Origin: Candidatus Latescibacterota bacterium
GTDB taxonomy: Bacteria > JAAXHH01
DNA length: 17,817 nucleotides
Assembly (NCBI GenBank): GCA_022821935.1
Contig: JAJECR010000382.1
Span: forward strand, 1 to 17,817
Direction: 5' to 3'
Below the pieces are notes generated by a model that worked only from the letters and a program-made list of their open reading frames with translations, searched no databases and was not told the DNA's origin. Below are positions 1 through 9,700 of this stretch, in pieces. The position numbers and the translations under genes are program-made. The first letter of the stretch is position 1. Every line of letters begins with the position of its first letter.

Positions 1-14
1 CTGGAACCCGCCAT
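1..14 (-). CDS. Possible start of a next gene, cut by the left edge
   Basis: On the minus strand an ATG at 14-12 follows a strong Shine-Dalgarno sequence, GGAAGGGG (positions 28-21), at a 6-base spacing, and lies 34 bases after the stop of the PBP4-like gene. Only four codons (Met-Ala-Gly-Ser) are inside the window, so the product cannot be judged. The close spacing and good ribosome site suggest a third member of the thrC/PBP4 operon. It could also be a chance ATG. Confidence 0.35.
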
Positions 15-48
15 GTCCGACCCCTTCCGGGCAGTTGATTCAGGTAGG

Positions 49-1547
49 TCACTTCCGACTGAAACCCGCCAGCAGGACGCCGATTTCATCCTGCACACGC
101 CGGGCCGTCGACGCCGGGCCGACGTAATTGTTCATCATGATCGAGAAAACCAGGGGTTCGCCGTCCAGGGTGGTCACGTAACCGCTCAGGCAGCTCACGC
201 CGGTCAGGGTGCCGGTCTTTGCCCTGAGATTGCCCATGGCCGGGGTATCCTTCATCCGGTTTCTCAGGGAGCCGTCCACCCCGGCGATGGGCAGCGCCTC
301 CCGAAAGTGGCCGCCGATCTCGGCATCGTGGTACGCCGCCGTGAGAAGGTCCACGATCTGGTCGGGCGACACGTAATTGTACCACGACAGGCCCGAACCG
401 TCGGCGAACCGGTAGGCATCGGGGTCCAGGCCGATATAGTCCGACAGGACCTGCCGCAGCGCGGCCAGGCCGTCAGCGGAAGTACCCGTCTCGCCCGTCG
501 CGTGGCGTCCCATGGTTTTCACGAGCAACTCCGCCGTCAGGTTGCTGCTGTACTTGAGCAAACGGGCCAGGGCCCCGGTCACCGGGGGTGACCGGTAGGT
601 CGCCAGCGCCCGGCCGCGCGTCGGCGCGACGCCCCTTCGTACCGGTCCCGTGACGCGGATGCCGCGGGCCTGCAGCGCGTCCCGGAACAGGTTCCCCGCG
701 TACAACCCGGGTGCTTCGACGGACCGGTAGTATACCCGCTCCTCCGCGTCCATCCCGAGCCGGCCGGTCACCGTGATCCGGTTGGACCGCGACGGCCAGT
801 CCCGTTCGACCTGGAGCGGTTCGGCGGCCGCCGTATCGCCGGCCGCCGTCGTCACGGCCTGCACTTCGAAGGCGACGGCCGTCGTCGGCGGATCCACCCG
901 GACCGTCACGGCCGCGCCGACGGCCGCGCCGGGCGATATGCCGATCATTACGCTGTTGCCGTTCACCGAGAGCGCGTTCAGGGCGGCGGAGTAGCTGTAC
1001 TGTACGTCGTCCCACATCCATCCCTCTCCGTAAGGTACTCCGTCCAGGTAGGCGGTGTCGACGACGACGTCGCCCGCGATGACCCGCGCCCCGCACCGTT
1101 CCGCGACGCCGGCCGCGAGGCTGTCCAGGTGCGCCGATTCCAGCATGGGGTCTCCGCGCCCGAGCAGATAAAGCGAAGCGTGAAGGGTATCGCCCCTGGC
1201 ATAGGCATCTCCGTCGGAGAACACGCTCGTCAGGTAGCGATAGTCCGGCCCCATGGTACGCAGGATGCCCAGGGCGGTGAACAGCTTCGTATTGGACGCG
1301 GGATGAAACAGTCCGTCGGAATGCCGGGAGAAGAGGGTCCGGCCGGTGACCGGAGACGCGACCTTCACCCCTATGGTCATGGGCGCCAGGTCCGGCCGGT
1401 CCAGGATCCGGCGCAAATCCTCCGCCAGGCGGCGTTCCGCCCCGGAAGACGCCCCGCGGAACTGCAGGGGACCGCCGCAGGCGAGTACGAGCAGGGCAAG
1501 GGTCAGCAGCAGGGCGCCGGCCCCGGCCTTCCTCGGCGGTTTCGCGA

Positions 1548-1551
<4 letters not shown>
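49..1551 (-). CDS. dacB: D-alanyl-D-alanine carboxypeptidase/endopeptidase, PBP4 (DacB) family, lipoprotein
   Basis: A 500-residue low-molecular-weight penicillin-binding protein of the PBP4/peptidase S13 family, which trims D-Ala from peptidoglycan stem peptides or cleaves D-Ala-mDAP crosslinks in the periplasm. All three active-site motifs are visible: SxxK as Ser86-Asn-Thr-Lys89, SxN as Ser335-Ser-Asn337, and KTG at Lys445-Thr-Gly447. The large insert between the first two motifs matches PBP4 rather than PBP5. The N-terminus has a basic start, a Leu-rich core and a lipobox LVLA-Cys25, so it is probably a lipoprotein rather than the soluble periplasmic form of E. coli. The start at 1551 is chosen because this ATG overlaps the threonine synthase stop as ATGA and opens directly into the signal sequence. 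An open frame continues further upstream in the same reading frame, but there it is antisense-like noise inside thrC in another frame. Translation is probably coupled to thrC. Family assignment is firm; the gene symbol is by family. Confidence 0.93.
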
Positions 1552-2873
<1,322 letters not shown>

Positions 2874-2931
2874 GCGAACCCGCTTTTTCTGTCTGGAGCC
2901 GCTGCTTTTTTGAAAAAAATGAAATAAAATG

Positions 2932-2960
2932 TTGACTATGGAAAGGACCGGATATATACT
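2932..2960 (+). promoter_or_regulatory. Sigma-70-like promoter facing right
   Basis: TTGACT at 2932-2937, a 17-base spacer and TATACT at 2955-2960: one mismatch from consensus in the -35 box, one in the -10 box, and ideal spacing. The predicted start near 2967 points toward the TonB receptor gene, about 610 bases away, or toward an unrecognised short transcript. It overlaps the oppositely facing thrC promoter. The call is by sequence match only. Confidence 0.5.
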
Positions 2961-2988
2961 TATAACTCGCTGCAAGCGAATAACTCAA
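2959..2988 (-). promoter_or_regulatory. Promoter-like boxes for thrC
   Basis: Read on the minus strand, TTGAGT (2988-2983) is followed after 18 bases by TATAAG (2964-2959). Transcription would start near 2952, giving a leader of about 79 bases before the thrC ATG at 2873. The -10 box shares bases 2959-2960 with the rightward promoter, so the two could not be occupied independently. The inverted repeat at 2967-2979 lies in the spacer and could be an operator. Confidence 0.4.
2967..2979. repeat. 13-base inverted repeat, possible operator
   Basis: TCGCT, spacer GCA, AGCGA: a perfect 5-base dyad located in the spacer of the thrC-facing promoter and at the predicted start site of the opposite one. 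The position suits a repressor or activator site, but a dyad this short can arise by chance. Confidence 0.25.
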
Positions 2989-3385
2989 CACAACCGAACC
3001 AGTACCAGCGCAACACCTTATGCGGGGCCGTGTATAATGTCAAGGAAGATCTGGCGGCGGTCGCGGGCATTGCGATGAGTACGATACTGTAATGGATTCG
3101 GGCCGTGTTATGTGTTATGCAATTCGTTTCAGTTCATATGGAAGGATGAAATTTATTTCGTGTTCCTCGTCGTCCGCATCGACTCCAGGCAGGTGGCGGA
3201 ATTCGGCTAATGGTCTTGTTTTACTTAGAGCCCCATGGGGTTTCGAATACAGCCGGGTGCGTGTCGACAGGTCGTTTGAAATCTGGCACGCTGTTTGCGT
3301 CTGATAGTCGGACGGATTCCTGACGCTCAATACCTGATGTTTTGCTTAGTCGCGTGTTTATGCCCTGCACGCGGCCGTTTGCATG

Positions 3386-3429
3386 TTGTTCCCAATATTA
3401 AGGTACTCATATTTTATTCATAATATACT
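3386..3429 (+). promoter_or_regulatory. AT-rich promoter-like patch ahead of the TonB receptor gene
   Basis: In otherwise GC-rich DNA this patch holds TTGTTC (3386-3391) with TATTTT at 3410-3415 (18-base spacer), and a second -10-like TATACT at 3424-3429 that lacks a well-placed -35. Use of the second box would start transcription near 3436 and leave a leader of about 145 bases. It is the nearest plausible promoter for the surface-gene block. Which box is used cannot be told from sequence. Confidence 0.35.
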
Positions 3430-3567
3430 ATTGCCCCATTACCATCGCCGGAGGGAGGTGAGTTTTAAAAAGAAGTACGTTTTGGTTTTGAAGTTGAGTC
3501 TGCAACGCTTAGATACCGTCAGCAGGCCGGGGCAAGCTGACAATAATCAGAAGGGCTCTGTTAAACT

Positions 3568-3573
3568 GAGGAG
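3568..3573 (+). promoter_or_regulatory. Ribosome binding site fixing the TonB receptor start
   Basis: GAGGAG with 7 bases before the ATG at 3581. It decides the start: the frame is open back to 3383, but only the ATG at 3581 has a correctly spaced site and opens straight into a signal peptide. Confidence 0.75.
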
Positions 3574-3580
3574 TGAATTG

Positions 3581-6500
3581 ATGTCTACGATAATTTCACG
3601 AGCTTTACGCTTCGCTTTCGCCTTTGCGTTATTGCTCAGTTTCTCGACGGATGCGCTGGCGCAGTTGTCGCTGGGTAAGATTTCCGGTGTCGTGGTCGAT
3701 CAGGCGACGCGGGAACCGCTGCCGGCAGCCAGTGTTCGCATCGAGGGCACAGTAATGGGCGCGATGGCGAATGACATGGGCGAGTACTTCATCCTGAACG
3801 TGCCGCCCGGCACCTACACCCTGGTGGTAAACGTTATCGGTTATGTCCCGGTGCGCGCCATAGGCACCGTGGTAAATGCCGACTTGACCACCACGCTCAA
3901 CCTGGAACTGGAATCCACGATTCTCGAGTCCGCTGAAGCGGTCGAGGTCGTGGCGACGCGGGACCTGGTCGAAAAGAGCCTTACCTCCACGCGGACCATC
4001 GTGCAGGCCGAGGAAATCCAGGCGCTTCCCGTCGTGAATATCGCCGAAGTGGTCCTGACCACGGCGGGCAGCTTCGCCGGAAACCTCCGCGGCGGCCGCG
4101 CGTCGGACCAGCAGACCACGATCGACGGTTCCACGGTGACAGGACAGCATCAAAACGAGGCACAGGCATTCGAGATCAACCCGTACATGATCCAGGAACT
4201 CGAGGTCAAGACGGGTACGTTCAACGCGGAGTACGTGAATGCGCTGTCCGGTATCACCTCCGTTGTAACGAGGGACGGCGGTTCGCAGTTCAGCGGTAAC
4301 TTCGAATACCGCACCCTGGGCCAGAAGGGGCTCAACTGGACCAAGCCGCCGGACATGGACCTGGCCGACGCGTACCGGGCCGGCACCTTGTCGGAAGAGG
4401 ATCTCCGCATGGCGATAGACGCCGTGATCGAAAAGACGAACGAGTTCAACAACGATCCGGCCAGGGCCGACGACGGCCTGAGGCTGAAAGACCCGTTCGA
4501 TACGTTGATCACGACCGGCCCCGCGGACGGTTGGACGGCGAGTTACAGCCGCGACAACTACTACTGGGACTATGATCGGATCAATCCGGAGCTCGAGTCG
4601 CTGAATTTCTCGTATCTCACCAATGGCGCTCCGGTCGCCGCTGGCGTCAGTGGCGCCGTCGACCGCGTTTTTCATCCTGACAAGTACAATGCGTTCGCCC
4701 GCAACAACCGGACCGAGAAGCGCCCGGTGCAGATCGACTTCGGCATGGGCGGACCGTTGGGCAGCAAGTTGAACTGGTTCGCTTCCGGTCGGTTCAACGA
4801 AAGCTGGGGCCGGAAACCTAACGACTACAGCCGTCTGATGAATGTATTCGTCAAGGCGACTTACCGGCCGAGGACCAGTATGAAGCTGTCCATGTCCGGG
4901 CTCATCGAAGATGAGGGTTTCTTCAGCAAGAAAGGGCAGCGCGACACGCCATACGGTTGGAAGTACATCGCCGAAGGAAGAAACCAGGCCTACGACGGAC
5001 GCCTGCATTTAAACATGGCTTTCACCCACACGCTCAGTTCGCGCACTTTCTACGAACTCCGTTTCAGTCATTTGCGCGAGTACAACGAACGTTACAACCC
5101 CAAGTACGGGAAAGAGCCGCTTCCGGGCGATACGCCGGCATTCATCTCTTCTCTAGGCTACAACCCGACGGAGCAGGGCACTCAGGGCGGGTATTGGACG
5201 TATGGCGACGAAGCATACCAGAACATCGATTTCGGTAATTACCAAAGTCTGCGCCCGTTCAAGACTGACGCGAACTTCTCCATCACCAGCCAGGTGACGT
5301 CGAACCATCAGTTCAAGGCGGGCCTCGGAATTACCTTGTATGATTTCGAGGAAAACGCCCGGGGGCCCGCACGTGGCGCCGCCGTGCCGCTTTTCAACGA
5401 TTTGAACATAGACCCGACCAATAGTATCCTTCCGTTGTCGGGACGCCAGACTCACGTCTACCCGTATGAGTACTTCGCGTACATGCAGGACCGTATCGAA
5501 TACGGCAGCCTGGTGGTGAACGCGGGACTGCGTCTGGATATCTTCAACGCGAACGCCAATGCGATCAATCCGTTCCGTCCGCGTTCGGGCCCGCTTACCA
5601 TTCACGACGACCCGGACTACCGGACCATCGAACCGTCGATCAAGACCGCGCTGGCGCCCCGGTTGGGCATCTCCCATCCGATCACGGACCGGGCCGCGTT
5701 GCACTACTCGTACGGTATATTCAACCAGCGTCCTCCGTTGAATGACCTGTACGACGGTCTTGTACAGTCCTCTCCGTTCGAAAGGAATCACGGCAATCCG
5801 GACTTGCCGTTCCAGAAGTCCACGAACTACGAAATGGGTTTGCAGGCCGAGATTTATCCGGGGTACTATTTGGATGCCACCGGGTATTTCCGCGATGTGA
5901 ACAGTCTTCCGCTGCAGTGGCTTTTCGCTCCTGAGACCGACTTCATCGGCGGTTCTCAGCGCGAGATCTCCGTCCTGCTTCCCACTTATGCGCAGGATAC
6001 CCGGGGTCTTGAGCTTTCGTTCAGGCGGCAGATGGCAAACCGTTTCTCTCTGCGAGCCAATTACACCCTGGCGTTTACCACTGATTTGATCACGCCATTG
6101 TCGTTTCGCGAGCGCAACGGCGATACGGTGACTTCTTTCTCGGATTTCGTAGACGGCACGCCTGTGCCGGTGACCTATATACGGGAATATACGCAGTTCG
6201 ATCGGCGTCACCGTATAGTAACGAACCTGCTGTTGGAGCTTCCTTACGGGATAACCGCATCGTTCCTGACCAAGGCGCAAAGCGGCAATCAGTACCGTAC
6301 GTCGAGTGAAGACGTCGTCGATCCCCTCGGGCTGCTTGCCTCGTCCAGGCGATCCCCCTGGACCTGGACCACCGATCTTTACGCGCAGAAGTCGTTCGAT
6401 CTGGGCAACGTGAGTCTTGGTGTATTCACCCAGGTCAACAACCTCTTCGATCGCGTGAACGTCTACAGTGTAATTACGGGTTCCACCTTTTCGGCTTCCG

Positions 6501-6616
6501 ACCGCTGGCAGCGGCGCGGCGATCCGGTGGGGATAAACGGCGGACCCGTCGGCGGGATCGGCACCCAGAACAATCAACCCCGAGATATATGGGTAGGTCT
6601 CAACCTGTCCTGGTAG
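3581..6616 (+). CDS. TonB-dependent outer-membrane receptor with carboxypeptidase-regulatory-like N-terminal domain
   Basis: A 1011-residue outer-membrane receptor. Residues 1-27 are a signal peptide ending ALA before Gln28. Residues about 30-115 form a carboxypeptidase-regulatory-like beta-sandwich (GKISGVVVDQATREPLPAAS, then NVPPGTYTLVV). A TonB-box-like stretch, EAVEVVATR, lies near residues 118-126. It is followed by the plug domain, with LPVVNIAEVV, an RGGR/IDG segment and ELEVKTGTFNAEYVNALSG, to about residue 250. The rest is beta-barrel rich in aromatic strands and ends in NLSW, a terminal aromatic as expected for an outer-membrane barrel. The family imports large or scarce substrates using TonB-transmitted energy; the substrate here cannot be predicted. 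It is of the receptor type common in FCB and Gemmatimonadota genomes, and the following gene is not a SusD partner. A hairpin lies directly after the stop, before the next gene. Confidence 0.9.
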   Translation: MSTIISRALRFAFAFALLLSFSTDALAQLSLGKISGVVVDQATREPLPAASVRIEGTVMGAMANDMGEYFILNVPPGTYTLVVNVIGYVPVRAIGTVVNADLTTTLNLELESTILESAEAVEVVATRDLVEKSLTSTRTIVQAEEIQALPVVNIAEVVLTTAGSFAGNLRGGRASDQQTTIDGSTVTGQHQNEAQAFEINPYMIQELEVKTGTFNAEYVNALSGITSVVTRDGGSQFSGNFEYRTLGQKGLNWTKPPDMDLADAYRAGTLSEEDLRMAIDAVIEKTNEFNNDPARADDGLRLKDPFDTLITTGPADGWTASYSRDNYYWDYDRINPELESLNFSYLTNGAPVAAGVSGAVDRVFHPDKYNAFARNNRTEKRPVQIDFGMGGPLGSKLNWFASGRFNESWGRKPNDYSRLMNVFVKATYRPRTSMKLSMSGLIEDEGFFSKKGQRDTPYGWKYIAEGRNQAYDGRLHLNMAFTHTLSSRTFYELRFSHLREYNERYNPKYGKEPLPGDTPAFISSLGYNPTEQGTQGGYWTYGDEAYQNIDFGNYQSLRPFKTDANFSITSQVTSNHQFKAGLGITLYDFEENARGPARGAAVPLFNDLNIDPTNSILPLSGRQTHVYPYEYFAYMQDRIEYGSLVVNAGLRLDIFNANANAINPFRPRSGPLTIHDDPDYRTIEPSIKTALAPRLGISHPITDRAALHYSYGIFNQRPPLNDLYDGLVQSSPFERNHGNPDLPFQKSTNYEMGLQAEIYPGYYLDATGYFRDVNSLPLQWLFAPETDFIGGSQREISVLLPTYAQDTRGLELSFRRQMANRFSLRANYTLAFTTDLITPLSFRERNGDTVTSFSDFVDGTPVPVTYIREYTQFDRRHRIVTNLLLELPYGITASFLTKAQSGNQYRTSSEDVVDPLGLLASSRRSPWTWTTDLYAQKSFDLGNVSLGVFTQVNNLFDRVNVYSVITGSTFSASDRWQRRGDPVGINGGPVGGIGTQNNQPRDIWVGLNLSW

Positions 6617-6628
6617 TTTCACAAGATT

Positions 6629-6661
6629 CGTGGAAGCACGCCCTTGAAGCGTGCTTCCACG
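6629..6661 (+). terminator. Perfect 13-bp stem-loop after the TonB receptor gene, no U-tract
   Basis: Arms CGTGGAAGCACGC (6629-6641) and GCGTGCTTCCACG (6649-6661) pair perfectly around a 7-base loop. No T-run follows, so a classic intrinsic terminator is unlikely. An attenuating or 3'-end-protecting hairpin that lowers expression of the downstream gene fits better. It starts 13 bases after the receptor stop. Confidence 0.7.
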
Positions 6662-6702
6662 ACCCCAAAGCCCTGGCGGCGTTTCATTTGAACGTCGCCG
6701 GC

Positions 6703-6710
6703 AAAGGAGG
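6703..6710 (+). promoter_or_regulatory. Strong ribosome binding site for a TTG start
   Basis: AAAGGAGG, then 6 bases, then TTG at 6717. It supports TTG rather than the upstream in-frame ATG at 6651, which lies inside the second arm of the hairpin and would add a charged, non-signal-like leader. Confidence 0.75.
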
Positions 6711-6716
6711 TTCGTT

Positions 6717-9700
6717 TTGAAGAATTGGCGTCGATATGTTATAGCCGGCGCGGTCGCAATCACGGCATTGGCGGTTTTTGGGATGTCCCAATATCTCAAC
6801 GCCCGGCCTGATGCTCCGTCTGGATCCAGCGCTGCTCAGCAAGGCAGCCGGATCCCGCACGAATTGGCCATAGGCGAAAAACAGCCACATTTCCTTGCCG
6901 GCAACCGCTACATGGTCAATATGAATTCGGAATTGAGCGACACCTTCACCCACAACGGCTGGCGCGGTTCCGGTCGTAGCATGGCGCCGTCGATGGGTTT
7001 TCCCTCTTTTACGTACCCGACGGGCGGGTTTGACCAGCCGTTATGGGCGAGCGCCTTCGGGATCACCGCGTATCTTCCCGACGTTAACAAGGCTGGAGCC
7101 GGAAGCGACCGCGTTGAGGGCGCATTCGTAGGCACCAACAACGTCTACAGATTCCCGAAGCTCCAGAGCGTCAAGGAACCTACGGGTTACTGGTCGGATC
7201 AGGGTGGTATGGGAAGCGCGGGTTTTGGTAATGGCGATGTAGGACCGGGCGGATATCGCGAGCCGTTTATTACGGACACGATATTCAGGACCAACAACGG
7301 TGTTGATGTCCATCGCCAGTCTTACAGTTTCAGTTACGGCTACGGCCATACCAACGATTTCATTCTTCTCCGCAACGTGTTGGACGTTACGGGCGAAGTT
7401 GACATCCTGTTAGATGGATCGAACGTCCAGACAGACATCGTCATCAAGAATTTCTTCGCGATCTTCAATTATGATTTCGATATTGGAGTGGCCCGTTCTC
7501 CGCAGGGCGGGGGCGTCTCCGGTGGAGGCGGCGGTGACGATAAGCAGCCTCCCGGCGTGTTTCGCAGAACCATGCCCCTCGCGACCCCGGTAGACCTGAT
7601 CAATTCAGGTCGATTCGATCGGCCGCCATACGGGCCGCGTTTCTATTCCGGCCTGGTCACCATGTTCGACGAAGATGCTCCGGGTATCGATGGCGTGGAC
7701 ACCTATCTCTGGAACACGACCCTCGGCCTCTTCAATCCCATGCACGTGGGCGAGGCCTCTCTGATGGTGCTGGAGGGCGATGGCAGGGGGCCGATGGGAG
7801 ATCTGAACGCCGAAGCGGCGCTGGACATCTTCGAAGCGCCTTCCATCGGCGTGTTTCAGACCCACGAGTGGTGGGTGTCTGACCTTCGGGGTGTGTACAA
7901 CTGGTACATCGGAAGCATGACGAAGTATCTGACCGACGCTACGATCCGGAACAACGCGGTTTCGGGTGACATTTCCGCGAACGCGACGTTGTTCACAAGT
8001 GGCGGCCAGATGACCGACAAGACGGACATCAGCACCTGGACCGCCAAGACGCAGACCGGACAGGAAGCCGAAGGCATGGGAATGCTCTGGGGCGATCCGC
8101 GTAACCTGACGCAGCCCAACAATCCGGGCCTCCGGGCCGGCGTCGGTTTGAGAAAGGGTAAGTATGACCACATAACCCTTTTCGATCTCGACGGCGTGTT
8201 CGCCGGCATCGTACCGGATCCGTATGAGGGCGCCGACACCAAGGAAGAGACTTCCGGCCCCGGTTGTATTCGGAACGCGTTGGGATGGGGTCCGTACACG
8301 AAGGCTCCCGGCGGGGCCCTGACCATCTGGCACGTTGACCTGGCGGGCGCCGGTAAAGACGGTGCGTACGACGTGTATCTCCGGGCGCAGGACGTCTGGA
8401 TGCAGCGCAAGTACAATCAAGCCAATGATACGTACTACTGGGATGGATCCAATGACCGCGTTCTTCCGATGTACAACGCGGATGGTTCGGTTGTGCGGGA
8501 CGCCGGCGGCGTAGTGATGACCGAGACCGTGAACCTCGGTCGAGGTGCCGACAGCGGCGCGTTGTTCCACCCGCCGCCTGCTCCGACGCTTTCCGTGTTC
8601 CCGACGAATAACGGTACGATCGCGCTGGCGTGGGCCAATAACGCGGAAACGGCCGTTGATCCTGGCCGCGGAACCATTGATTTCGCGAAGTACCGCGTCT
8701 ACCGCGCTTCGGGGTTCATTGATCAGTTCCCGACGGCGACAGTTGCCCACCCGGTCGGTTACAATAGCACGATGATTCCGCCGAGTATGGGTCTGAGTGA
8801 AGGCGCGTCACCCGTAACGGACGTGAGCGATCCGACTTCATCTGCCGTCAAGCAGGGCCATCCGTACGCCCGGTTTATCCATGAAGGCCTGACGCTCGGC
8901 GCCGACTTCAATATTGGCCGGGTGTATGACTTCGTATCGCCCAGGCTGGTGAACAACTTCGCGGCGCCGAATTTTGTCGGACCATACGTCCAGATTGCGG
9001 AATTCGGTGGCGGTGGAGGCAATCAGGTCAACACGCTGAGCCCGCCCGAAGAGGTAACTTATCCGAACCCGTTGTCCGCAGACAGGCGGATTCCGGGATT
9101 CGAGGATGATACCATCACCACGAAGCCCAGTTCGGCCCAGATCGTGGAGACAAACAACGGGCTAGGCGCGACTACGGCGCTCGGGGTAAGCAGTTTCCCG
9201 GATCGTTATGGCGACGCCATAGGATCGGGTGATACGCAGATCACCAGCGTGGGCGGCATCAAAGCGGATCCCCGCCTGGTTGGCAAGAGCGGATACATGT
9301 TCGAAGATCCTTCCGTACTGATCGGTTTCAGTTACTGGTACTATGTTGCCGCGGTAGACAACGAGAGCGCTGTTCAGTATGATTTCGACAATTACGTGCT
9401 CGATCAGGGCTCGACGCAGCAGCAAATTGCCCGTACGGTCAACGGCCTGGAAAGCTTCTACACGATGAATGCGAACGGCACGGACGGACGCTGGCATGGC
9501 CAGTGGCCGTATCGCGGTCTGACCATTGGACCGCAGGTTCCGGGCCAGGACGTCATCCCGACCACGATCGTTCGAAACGAGGTGGTTAACGGCCAGCCGG
9601 AATTCTTCGACAAGATGACCGTTGCGCCCAACCCCTTCGTATTCCAGGCCCAGTGGGACTTGGCAACGCGATCGCAGTCCGTGAAGTTCTTCAATATGCC

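Larger units (their letters stand above)
2926..3092 (+). pseudogene. Possible remnant with a Crp/Fnr-like helix-turn-helix tail
   Basis: One plus-strand frame stays open from just after a stop near 2926 to the TAA at 3090-3092. It has no plausible start. Its last residues read VKEDLAAVAGIAMSTIL, which recalls the recognition-helix region of Crp/Fnr regulators (pattern REDLA..AG.AR.TV.R). The frame stops exactly where the second half of that motif should continue, and no cyclic-nucleotide-type domain is present. It overlaps the promoter-like boxes. It may be a decayed 3' fragment of a regulator or a coincidence. Confidence 0.15.
2874..3580. other. Intergenic region between divergent thrC and the TonB receptor gene
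   Basis: This 707-base stretch contains no convincing complete gene. From left to right it holds overlapping divergent promoter-like boxes (2932-2988), a 13-base inverted repeat TCGCT-GCA-AGCGA (2967-2979), a short open frame ending at 3092 whose tail resembles a Crp/Fnr helix-turn-helix, a perfect TATAAT at 3033-3038 without a good -35, and open frames of about 70 codons on both strands over 3092-3330 that match nothing I know. It ends with an AT-rich patch at 3383-3436, a Shine-Dalgarno-like run with no matching start at 3449-3458, and the true ribosome site at 3568-3573. It may be an eroded gene remnant plus the control region of the surface genes. Confidence 0.6.

Noticed and set aside
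3092..3330. Open frames of about 70 codons on both strands
   Set aside because: Neither has a convincing ribosome site, signal or family match, and they overlap each other. A gene cannot be supported, though the minus-strand tail (DADDEEHEINFILPYELK) is not obviously random.
3629..5008. A 459-codon open frame on the minus strand
   Set aside because: It is antisense to the receptor signal peptide, plug and barrel, with a composition like other shadow frames.
6629..6661. Classic intrinsic terminator
   Set aside because: The stem is perfect, but the following bases are ACCCCAAAG with no T-run, so it is reported as a stem-loop of uncertain role.
5153..6799. A 548-codon open frame on the minus strand
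   Set aside because: It is antisense to the TonB receptor barrel and crosses the intergenic hairpin, with no recognisable domain.
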